Source: Sulfopaludibacter sp035606355 | GTDB lineage: Bacteria > Acidobacteriota > Terriglobia > Bryobacterales > Bryobacteraceae | Length of the DNA: 64,000 bases | Direction of reading: 5' to 3' | Assembly (NCBI GenBank): GCA_035606355.1 | Contig: DATNFO010000045.1 | Span: 147,491-211,490, forward strand | Shown here: positions 42,337 through 50,041 of the stretch, in pieces | Layout of the letters: each line of letters begins with the position of its first letter | Position numbering within the stretch: the stretch's first letter is position 1 | The notes under the pieces: generated by a model | The model's input: only the letters and a program-made list of their open reading frames with translations | What the model was told of the DNA's origin: nothing | Databases searched by the model: none | Position numbers and translations under genes: made by a program

Positions 42337-43827
42337 TTACTTTGCACCCTGCGGGATTTCCGCAACCAGCCGCAACGATACGGACAACTCGTCGAGCTGG
42401 AAGTGCGGTTTCATGAATGCCACGGCGCGATAGACGCCCGGCTTGCCGGGGACGTCCACCACTTCCACCCTCGCTTCACGCAGAGGGCACTGTGCCTTCA
42501 TGGTCGCGGAAGCATCGTCCATGGCGATCACGTATTTCTGGATCCAGCGATTCAGGAATTCTTCCGCCTGGGTCCGCGACATGAAGCTGCCGATCTTATC
42601 GCGCATCATGGCCTTCATGTAGTGAGCGAAGCGGGACATCGCAAGAATGTATGGCAACTGCGCGGAAAGGCGCGCGTTGGCGTTGGCCTCTTCCTTGTCG
42701 TACATCTTGGGCTTCTGCGCGGACTGCACGCTGAAGAATGCCGCGTAATCGGTGCCCTTGCAGTGCACCAGTGGAACAAAGCCGAGATCGGCGAGTTCCT
42801 TTTCGCGGCGGTCCGTGATGGGGCTCTCGGTGGGGCACTTGAGGGCGACATCGCCGCCATCGGTGGTGAAGTTGTGGGTCGGCAAACCTTCCACCAAGCC
42901 GCCGCCTTCCACGCCGCGAACGGCTGCGCACCAGCCGTACATCGCAAACGCTTCGGTGAGGCGGGTACCCAGGGCGTAAGCTGCGTTGCCCCAGAGATAC
43001 TTGGAGTGGTCGGTGCCGTCGACGGCTTCTTCGTAATTGAAGCCATCCACCTGCACGCCGTCCTTGCCATACGGCAGGCGCATCAGAATGTGCGGCAGGG
43101 TGAGGCCGATGTAGCGCGAATCTTCGCTCGCGCGGAAGCTCTTCCACTTGGCGTATTCGCTGGAATCGAAGACCTTCGCCATGTCGCGAGCGGCGTCGAT
43201 ATTGGTAAAGGTATCGAGGTTCAACATCTCCGGCGAGGCGGCGCTCAGGAACGGCGCGTGCGCGGCGGAGGCGACTTGCGACACCTTCTCGAGCAGCTCG
43301 ATATCTTCCGGTCCGCGGCCGAATTCGTAATCGCCGATGAGAGCGCCGAAGGGCGCGCCGCCGAAAACGCCGAATTCCTCTTCGTAGACTTTTTTGAACA
43401 GAGCGCTCTGGTCGAACTCAGGGGCACGCTGCAGGTCGCGCAGCAGTTCCTTCTTGGTGACGTTGAGAACTTTGATCTTCAGCTTATCGCTGGTCTCGCT
43501 GCGATCCAGCAGGTATTTGAGACCGCGCCAGCTTCCTTCGAGCTTCTGGAACTCGGGGGCGTGGAGCACTTCATTGAGCTGAATGGAAACCAGGTGATCG
43601 ATCTGCGCGATGCGCGCATTGATCATGGCTTCGGCGTCCTTGGACACCGTCATAGCGCCTTCCAGCACCTGCGCCACGAATTCCTTCACCAGGTTCTTAC
43701 CGCGCTCCCGCGATGCGGGGTCGCGCGCCAGACGCCCTTCTTCTACAATCTGATCCAGCAGACCGCGTTCGAGGGTTTGTTCGGATGCGCCGGACGCCGC
43801 TGCTGCTTTTTGTGCTTCGCTACTCAT
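42337..43827 (-). CDS. tssC: T6SS sheath protein TssC (VipB)
   Basis: 496 residues. Diagnostic segments are GSWRGLKYLLDRSETSDKLK, FGALIGDYEFG, RYIGLTLPHILMRLPYG, and the C-terminal LVAEIPQ. It forms the contractile sheath with TssB. The start overlaps the tssB stop by 8 nt. Confidence 0.96.
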   Translation of the reverse strand: MSSEAQKAAAASGASEQTLERGLLDQIVEEGRLARDPASRERGKNLVKEFVAQVLEGAMTVSKDAEAMINARIAQIDHLVSIQLNEVLHAPEFQKLEGSWRGLKYLLDRSETSDKLKIKVLNVTKKELLRDLQRAPEFDQSALFKKVYEEEFGVFGGAPFGALIGDYEFGRGPEDIELLEKVSQVASAAHAPFLSAASPEMLNLDTFTNIDAARDMAKVFDSSEYAKWKSFRASEDSRYIGLTLPHILMRLPYGKDGVQVDGFNYEEAVDGTDHSKYLWGNAAYALGTRLTEAFAMYGWCAAVRGVEGGGLVEGLPTHNFTTDGGDVALKCPTESPITDRREKELADLGFVPLVHCKGTDYAAFFSVQSAQKPKMYDKEEANANARLSAQLPYILAMSRFAHYMKAMMRDKIGSFMSRTQAEEFLNRWIQKYVIAMDDASATMKAQCPLREARVEVVDVPGKPGVYRAVAFMKPHFQLDELSVSLRLVAEIPQGAK

Positions 43828-44341
43828 TGGACTCCCCCTTGGTTCCGAGCTCGCTACGCAGTTTCGCGAGCTTGTCCTTATCGCTCACTGCATCCCGGAG
43901 TAATTCTTCCAGCTTGTCGTTGCCCTGCATGCTGCCGCGCAGGTCGCTGAGGCGGTCGCGCAGTTCCAGCAACTCGCGCAACGGGCCCACCTGGCGGGCG
44001 ACGTTTTCCGGCGAAAAATCGTCGAGGCTCTTGAAGTTCAGATCGACCTTCAGCTTCGGCGCATCGGGATCTTCGCTGAGCTTGTTTTCGACCGAATAGG
44101 CAAGGTGCGGCTTCATGTTCGCCAGCACGTTGTCGAAATTGTCGGGGTTCACCTCGACAAATTTGCGGTCTTTGACCCGCGGAAGCGGTTCGGTGGGTTG
44201 TCCGGTAAAATCGCCGAGGACTCCCATCACGAAGGGGAGTTCTTTGATTTCGATGGCGTCTCCCACTTCGACGTCATACGTGATCTGGACGCGCGGCGGC
44301 CGCACGCGATCTAATTTGTGTTGTGTGCTCTGTCTTGCCAT
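43820..44341 (-). CDS. tssB: T6SS sheath protein TssB (VipA)
   Basis: 173 residues. The N-terminal PRVQITYDVEVGDAIEIKEL, LPFVMGVLGDFTGQ and the C-terminal helix PLRELLELRDRLSDLRGSM are typical. First gene of the minus-strand arm, with GAGGG before the ATG and a candidate promoter about 80 nt upstream. Confidence 0.96.
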   Translation of the reverse strand: MARQSTQHKLDRVRPPRVQITYDVEVGDAIEIKELPFVMGVLGDFTGQPTEPLPRVKDRKFVEVNPDNFDNVLANMKPHLAYSVENKLSEDPDAPKLKVDLNFKSLDDFSPENVARQVGPLRELLELRDRLSDLRGSMQGNDKLEELLRDAVSDKDKLAKLRSELGTKGESNE

Positions 44342-44417
44342 AAGATAGCCCTCAAACGGGACGGTTCAGCCGTTGTTCTGCTCATTTCGCTTTGCGGCAA
44401 CTGTGTCCCTTTGGGGG

Positions 44418-44447
44418 ATTATAAGCCCGAACGCGATTAAAATCGCG
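44418..44447 (-). promoter_or_regulatory. Candidate promoter and operator of the tssB arm
   Basis: On the minus strand a TATAAT (44423-44418) lies 77 nt before the tssB ATG. Just upstream, inside the spacer, is a perfect palindrome CGCGATT-AA-AATCGCG (44432-44447). No good -35 hexamer is seen, so activation by a factor bound at the palindrome is possible. The rest of 44342-44538 shows no gene. Confidence 0.4.
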
Positions 44448-44538
44448 ACACCTGCCGGGGAAGGGTACCAGCCTTTCTTGCGCTTTCAAATTTGTTTGTA
44501 CGTTTTTTAACTACGTGTGAATTTGGGGAGCGGAAAGC

Positions 44539-46068
44539 CTATTCGACCAGGATGCGGCTGGCTAAAAGCGAGGCCAGCATACGCGCAAACTGCTCCGGAG
44601 CGGCATCCGGCGGAACGATGTTTTTGGCCTGCAGCCGCTCAAAATGCTCCCGCACGGTTACAGTACCGTCACAAGAAGCGATGGTGTTCGCCATCCACTC
44701 ATGCACCTGGCAGCCGACCTTAAACGGGTCCTTAGCTTCGAAGTTGAACTGCGCGGGAACGAGCGTGCCGGACTGCTCCCGATAGCGAACGATCATTTCA
44801 CAGGTCGGGCTCACCTTCGGGCGCGCTTCGAGCAAACGCGATAAGCCTCCCTCGGTGCGAATGGAGCTTTCAAATTCCAGGAGCCACTCCAGATCTTCGC
44901 GCCGCAGATGCGTGCCGGCTTGCGTTCGCGCCGTGACGGAAGGCCGTCCGCCGGAATACCGGCGCAGCAGGATGGGGCCGCGGAAGATGTACTCGGTATT
45001 GTTCGAGACCCACAGGTCGCGCAGGAATTGCACGTCTTCCTCGGTGACCAGATCCTGGGCCACGGCGAAGGTGAGGTGCTCGGCCGGAGTCTTCAGGGAA
45101 TCGGAAACCAGCACGGCATCGAATTCACGTTCGTTCTCGCCGAGCCATTTGCGGATGCGTTGCTCAAACGATTCACCTTCGCGGTCCGCACCCATCACGA
45201 CGCAATAGAAGCGGCCTCCTTCGCGCAGATACCGCGGAGCCTGCTGCACAATGGCGCGGAGAATCTGCTCCCCATCCTCACCCCCTTCGCGAAACACATA
45301 TTTCTGGCGCTTGGAGGGCACGTACGGAGGATGGGTGACGATGACGTCAAAGGTCATCCCCTCGACTGCCGAGTAGAGATCGCTCTCCAGGACGGTAACG
45401 TTTTCGATGCCGGCGAGGCGGCGATTGAATTCGGCGAAGTGCACCGAGCGGGAAGCGATGTCGACCGCCCAGACATGGCGGGCATAGGGCGCGAGCAGGA
45501 GTGCGGCGATGCCGGAGCCGGTTCCGATATCCAGAGAGGCATCCGATGGAACTTGCGGAAGCCGATCGAGAAACAGCGCGGTATTCCAATACACGGGCGG
45601 GTACACCATATCCGCCACGCCGATCCACGGCACGCCGTCAGGACCCACGCTCCGGTCACACGCGATGTACAGATTCCGCATTGGATAGACCGGGCAGGGG
45701 GCGAACACAATGGCTGCGTCATCGGGGTCGGCCATGATGAGGTCGAGCGCTTCCAGAGCGTCGAGAGCGCCTGGCGGCAGGACGCGCCGCAGGACGTCGC
45801 GGGAAACCGAGCGGGTATCGGCGAAGAGCCGGATCAAAGCGTCGAGCGAATCGGTGGGATCGGGCAGCGGACCATCGCGGCGAATGGTGAGGTGCTTGTC
45901 GAGTGTAGGCACGTCGCAGCGAGCGCAGACTTTCTCGCTGGTGTAGCCGCATTCCTCAAACAGGCTGCGAACAGCCTGGAATTCCCGGGCAGTGCCGAGT
46001 TTGGGAGATACGGCGGACCATGGCGCCGAAACCGTCGGGGAAGATGCCATAAGCCCCGAGGATACCAC
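44539..46068 (-). CDS. Class I SAM-dependent methyltransferase, PrmC/MTS-like
   Basis: About 509 residues. An N-terminal domain of about 170 residues has a CARCD motif. A Rossmann methyltransferase follows, with motif I LDIGTGSGIAALLLAP, an acidic motif II (AVDIAS) and a catalytic-loop variant THPPYVPSKRQKY in place of NPPY. A helical C-terminal region of about 200 residues has no recognised family. NPPY enzymes methylate Gln or bases, but the Asn to His change here is unusual. It is transcribed divergently from tssK1 (44-nt gap) inside the T6SS locus. Starts at 46068 or 46050 are possible. Confidence 0.8.
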   Translation of the reverse strand: MVSSGLMASSPTVSAPWSAVSPKLGTAREFQAVRSLFEECGYTSEKVCARCDVPTLDKHLTIRRDGPLPDPTDSLDALIRLFADTRSVSRDVLRRVLPPGALDALEALDLIMADPDDAAIVFAPCPVYPMRNLYIACDRSVGPDGVPWIGVADMVYPPVYWNTALFLDRLPQVPSDASLDIGTGSGIAALLLAPYARHVWAVDIASRSVHFAEFNRRLAGIENVTVLESDLYSAVEGMTFDVIVTHPPYVPSKRQKYVFREGGEDGEQILRAIVQQAPRYLREGGRFYCVVMGADREGESFEQRIRKWLGENEREFDAVLVSDSLKTPAEHLTFAVAQDLVTEEDVQFLRDLWVSNNTEYIFRGPILLRRYSGGRPSVTARTQAGTHLRREDLEWLLEFESSIRTEGGLSRLLEARPKVSPTCEMIVRYREQSGTLVPAQFNFEAKDPFKVGCQVHEWMANTIASCDGTVTVREHFERLQAKNIVPPDAAPEQFARMLASLLASRILVE

Positions 46069-46112
46069 CGGCTACTTGGCACCCCATTCGGGTTCTGCTA
46101 CTGTGATTGCAA

Positions 46113-47468
46113 ATGAAGCAACTCCAACCGGTGATCTGGAGCAAGGGGACCTTTCTCAGTCCGCAGCACTTACAGTTGCAGGATCGCTTCCTGGAAAATC
46201 TGCTGCAATTTCACCTGGAGAGCCTGGCGTTCCGGCCGTGGGGTTTCACGCAACTGGAGGTATCGCAGGAGGCGCTGGCAGCGGGCAGTCTGGCGATTTC
46301 CGCCGCGAGCGGAATTTTTCCGGACGGCCTGCTGTTCGAGATTCCCGCACCGGATGCGGCGCCCCCTCCCAAGCAGCTCGCCGATTGCTTCATGCCGGAC
46401 CAGAGGTCATTGGACCTCTACCTGGCGATTCCGCAGTATCGCGATCGCGGTCTGAACGTGGCGATGTCCGCGCGCGAGGGCGGGGCGCGCTTCCACGCCG
46501 AAATCGAACTCTTCCGCGACGAGAATACAGGCCTCACGGAGAAGCCGGTGCAGATCGCGCGCAAGAATCTGCGGCTGTTGAGCGAAGGCGAGGCGCTGGA
46601 CGGCTATTCCACGGTGCGCGCCGCGCGGGTGCTGCGCAGCGAGACGGGCACGTTTCAGTTGGATCCGCGCTTTGTGCCTCCGCTGCTGGATTTCCGCGCC
46701 GGTCCCTTTCTGGTGGCGATTGCGCGGCGCCTGGTGGAGATTCTGAGCGCGCGCTCCAGCGCCATCGCCGGCATGCGGCGGCAGAAAAACCAATCGCTGG
46801 CGGACTTCACGGCCGCCGACATCGCTAATTTTTGGCTGCTTTACACGATCAACACGGCGTTTCCGGTGTTCCGGCATCTGTTCGAGACACGCGGCGGGCA
46901 TCCGGAAACGTTATTCTCGGCCATGCTGTCGCTGGCAGGCGCGTTGACCACGTTTTCCGGCGACATTCATCCGCGAGATCTGCCGGTCTACGATCATGAC
47001 GACCTGGGAGCGTGCTTCGCCGAACTGGACGAGAAGCTGCGCGTTCTGCTCGAGACGGTGGTGCCGAGCAACTTTGTCTCGCTGCCGCTGAAGCTGATTC
47101 AGCCCGCGATTTACGCGACATCCATCGATAACGACAAGTACCTGGTCAACACGAAAATGTATCTGGCGATCAGCGCGGAGGCCACGCAAGCCGAGATCGC
47201 CGGAAAGACGCCGCAACTGGTGAAGGTGTGCTCGGCCAGCCACATCGAGCACCTGGTGCGCAATGCGCTGCCGGGCATGGCGCTGACCTACGTGCCGTCG
47301 CCGCCCAGCGCTATTCCCATGAAGCTGAATTACACCTACTTCAGCTTGAGCCAGTCCGGTGTGGCATGGGAAGCGGTGCAGCGCGCGCGCAACCTGGCGG
47401 CGTACGTTCCGGGCGACATGCCGAATCCGCAGCTCGAATTGATTATTCTTCTGCCGCAAGCGGGGTAG
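46113..47468 (+). CDS. tssK: T6SS baseplate-membrane adaptor TssK, paralog 1
   Basis: 451 residues. MKQLQPVIWSKGTFLSPQHL is a TssK start; ANFWLLYTINTAFP and LAGALTTFSGDIHPRDLP are family signatures, and the C-terminus reads YVPGDMPNPQLELIILLP. TssK trimers connect the wedges to TssL and TssM. ATG 46113 preferred over TTG 46107. It is followed 3 nt later by the SpoIIE phosphatase gene, so it heads an operon with regulatory genes rather than with tssL/M. Confidence 0.93.
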   Translation: MKQLQPVIWSKGTFLSPQHLQLQDRFLENLLQFHLESLAFRPWGFTQLEVSQEALAAGSLAISAASGIFPDGLLFEIPAPDAAPPPKQLADCFMPDQRSLDLYLAIPQYRDRGLNVAMSAREGGARFHAEIELFRDENTGLTEKPVQIARKNLRLLSEGEALDGYSTVRAARVLRSETGTFQLDPRFVPPLLDFRAGPFLVAIARRLVEILSARSSAIAGMRRQKNQSLADFTAADIANFWLLYTINTAFPVFRHLFETRGGHPETLFSAMLSLAGALTTFSGDIHPRDLPVYDHDDLGACFAELDEKLRVLLETVVPSNFVSLPLKLIQPAIYATSIDNDKYLVNTKMYLAISAEATQAEIAGKTPQLVKVCSASHIEHLVRNALPGMALTYVPSPPSAIPMKLNYTYFSLSQSGVAWEAVQRARNLAAYVPGDMPNPQLELIILLPQAG

Positions 47469-47471
47469 CGC

Positions 47472-50000
47472 ATGAAACAGACTTCCACCGGTCCCACTCG
47501 TCAATACGCGGTCCTGATCGGGCTGCTGGCCTTGGCTGGGATGGGTCAGGTGATGTTTACGGTGGACGCGGTGCGTGATATGACCGGCCATTATGCGTAC
47601 CAACCGGTCTTGTTCTCGACATGGCCGAGTGTGGGCCAGGTTGTTTACGCCAAGAGCGGTGCGGCGGTGCAGCGCGGCGACCGCGTCGTCGAAGTGAACG
47701 GGCAGGCGGCGGCGTCTCGTGCGATGTTCGCGCAAGCGGTGCGCACGGCGCATCCCGGTGACACGCTGACGCTCACGTTGGAGCGTTCCGGCGCGCGCCA
47801 AACAATCCCATTCAAACTGGTGGCCGCGGTTCAACACCCCACCGCATTCTTTTGGGTCTTCTCCGGCGTGAGTTGGATCTTCATGCCCTGGCTCTGCATC
47901 GTGCTCGGATTTTGGGTGGGTTTCCTGCGGCCGCGCGATCTGCGCGCGTGGCTGCTGATGGGCATGATGCTGGGGTTCAGCCAGGTGAACCGGCCGGGCA
48001 TTCTGGATCCGCTCGGCTGGCCCGGGGCCATCGGCGCCACGGGCTGGGTGTACGGTCAGCTCGCGCAGCTCGCGTGGCCGGTCTGCATGATGCTGTTCGC
48101 GTTCTACTTTCCGCAACGATGGCGGTTCGACATCGCCGCCCCGTGGTTTAAGTGGGCGCTGTTGGGTCCGCTGGTGCTGATCTCTTTGTGGGGCATCCTT
48201 TGGGAGGGCATGAGAAATCTGGGAGCGCGGTTCCAGATTCCGCGGCCCCCGATTTCAGATTCCGTCTTCCTCCCGCTCATGATGTCTGTGCTCGCGATGT
48301 TCTTCATCGCACTGAGCGACAAATGGCGCAATAGCTCGCTGCCGCCCGACGAGCGCCGGCGCGTTCGCCTGCTGTATTTTGGGGCCTCCGCCGCGATGAC
48401 GCCGGCGTTCCTTCTGATGATGTACACGCTCATTTTCCTGCACCGCACTCCGGGCGACCAGGACGGTATCTGGCTGGTGATCGGCATCATCGCGATGGCG
48501 ATTTTTCCCCTGACGACTGCCTACGTCATCGTGGTGCATCGCGCCATGGACGTGCGCGTCGTGATCCGCCAGGGCGTGCAGTACGCGCTGGCGCGCAGGG
48601 GCGTGCGGGTTTTGCAAGGCATCCTGATTGTCGGCGTGGTAAGCGCTTCGGTGTGGTTGATGGATACGCACCAGCTCACGCGCGCGAATCGCTTCACGGT
48701 GCTCGCGATCGGCATTGTTCTGGCGGTTCGCATCCGCGAATTGGGCGAGAAGGTGCGCGTTTGGGTGGACCGGCGGTTCTTCCGGGAAGCCTATAATGCG
48801 GAACAGATTTTGAGCGCGTTGAGCGAACAGGTGCGCGGCATTCTGGATTCGGAATCGCTGCTGGAGACGGTGGCGCGCAAGATTTCCGAATCGCTGCACG
48901 TAGACCGCATCGCCGTGCTCCTGCAGCAGGACGGCATGTTCCGGCCGGCGCTTGCCCTCGGTTATCCGGCGCCCATCGATATTTCTTTGCCGGCGGAAAC
49001 GCCGCCGTTAGAGGCGTTGCGGCAGCGCCAGCCGGTGCCTGTCGATCCGGAACAATCGGAGACGGGTTTCCGGACTCTCGATTCTCAACTGCTGCTGCCT
49101 CTTGCTTCGCACAAGGAACTGCTCGGCTTCATCAGCTTGGGGCCAAAGCGCTCCGAAGAGCCGTATTCGCCGAGCGATACGAATCTGTTGCGGACGGTCG
49201 CCGCGCAGACCGGCCTCGCTTTAGAGAATGCGCGGCTTTCGGCGGCGATCGCCTCCGAGGTGGCGCAACGCGAACTGCTGCATCGCGAAATTGAGATTGC
49301 ACGCGAAGTGCAGCAGCGCCTGTTTCCGCAGAGCCTGCCCGAGGTGATATCGCTCGAGTACGCGGGACACTGCCGGCCGGCGCAGGGCGTCGGCGGAGAC
49401 TACTACGACTTTCTGGCATTGACCAGCGGACGCCTGGGCATCGCAATCGGCGACGTATCGGGAAAAGGCGTGCCGGCGGCGCTGCTGATGGCTAGTTTGC
49501 AAGCATCGGTCCGCGGCCAATCGCTCTCCGATCCCGGTCGCGTGGCCGAGTTGATGTCCAACGTGAACAAGCTGGTTTGCGACGCATCGCCGGACAATCG
49601 CTACGCGACATTCTTTTACGGTCAGTTCGACCCCGAAACGCGGCGGCTGGTTTATACCAACGGAGGCCACAACGCTCCGATGCTGCTGCGCGGCGATCGC
49701 GTGCTGCGGCTGGAGACGGGAGGTCCTCCGGTGGGACTCTTCCGGCTATCGCGCTATGAGCAGGAGGCCATCCAACTCGAGACCGGCGATCTGCTCGTGT
49801 TCTATACCGACGGCATCAGCGAGGCCGAGAACGCGGCGCAGGAAGAATGGGGAGAAGAGGCGCTGATCGCCACGGCGCGCGCGTGCGGCAACGAGCCCGC
49901 GTCCGCGGTCATCGATAAAATCATGCGCGCGGCCGACGCCTTCGCAGCGGGCGCTCCGCAGCATGACGATATGACACTGGTCATCGCGCGAGTGCAGTAG
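47472..50000 (+). CDS. Membrane SpoIIE-type PP2C phosphatase with PDZ-like and GAF domains
   Basis: 842 residues. After one membrane segment a PDZ-like extracytoplasmic piece (about 45-115; VQRGDRVVEVNGQAAAS) precedes six or seven further membrane helices (about 125-425). A GAF domain follows (about 445-600) and a SpoIIE PP2C domain (about 625-842) with metal-binding Asp in GGDYYDF, AIGDVSGKGVPAAL and YTDGISEAEN. Such enzymes remove phosphate from Ser/Thr. It is encoded between tssK1 and a Ser/Thr kinase gene, so it could oppose a kinase acting on this T6SS (inference). Confidence 0.88.
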   Translation: MKQTSTGPTRQYAVLIGLLALAGMGQVMFTVDAVRDMTGHYAYQPVLFSTWPSVGQVVYAKSGAAVQRGDRVVEVNGQAAASRAMFAQAVRTAHPGDTLTLTLERSGARQTIPFKLVAAVQHPTAFFWVFSGVSWIFMPWLCIVLGFWVGFLRPRDLRAWLLMGMMLGFSQVNRPGILDPLGWPGAIGATGWVYGQLAQLAWPVCMMLFAFYFPQRWRFDIAAPWFKWALLGPLVLISLWGILWEGMRNLGARFQIPRPPISDSVFLPLMMSVLAMFFIALSDKWRNSSLPPDERRRVRLLYFGASAAMTPAFLLMMYTLIFLHRTPGDQDGIWLVIGIIAMAIFPLTTAYVIVVHRAMDVRVVIRQGVQYALARRGVRVLQGILIVGVVSASVWLMDTHQLTRANRFTVLAIGIVLAVRIRELGEKVRVWVDRRFFREAYNAEQILSALSEQVRGILDSESLLETVARKISESLHVDRIAVLLQQDGMFRPALALGYPAPIDISLPAETPPLEALRQRQPVPVDPEQSETGFRTLDSQLLLPLASHKELLGFISLGPKRSEEPYSPSDTNLLRTVAAQTGLALENARLSAAIASEVAQRELLHREIEIAREVQQRLFPQSLPEVISLEYAGHCRPAQGVGGDYYDFLALTSGRLGIAIGDVSGKGVPAALLMASLQASVRGQSLSDPGRVAELMSNVNKLVCDASPDNRYATFFYGQFDPETRRLVYTNGGHNAPMLLRGDRVLRLETGGPPVGLFRLSRYEQEAIQLETGDLLVFYTDGISEAENAAQEEWGEEALIATARACGNEPASAVIDKIMRAADAFAAGAPQHDDMTLVIARVQ

Positions 50001-50041
50001 CAACACGCCGAATCCTGGAGATTGTATGATGATTGGACCCA

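Noticed and set aside
30836..44341. Prophage tail or contractile-injection (eCIS) cluster
   Set aside because: gp25-, gp27- and sheath-like genes could suggest a phage, but TssF, TssG, TssA, TagJ, ClpV and the linked TssK, TssL and TssM define a T6SS. No capsid, integrase or terminase is present.
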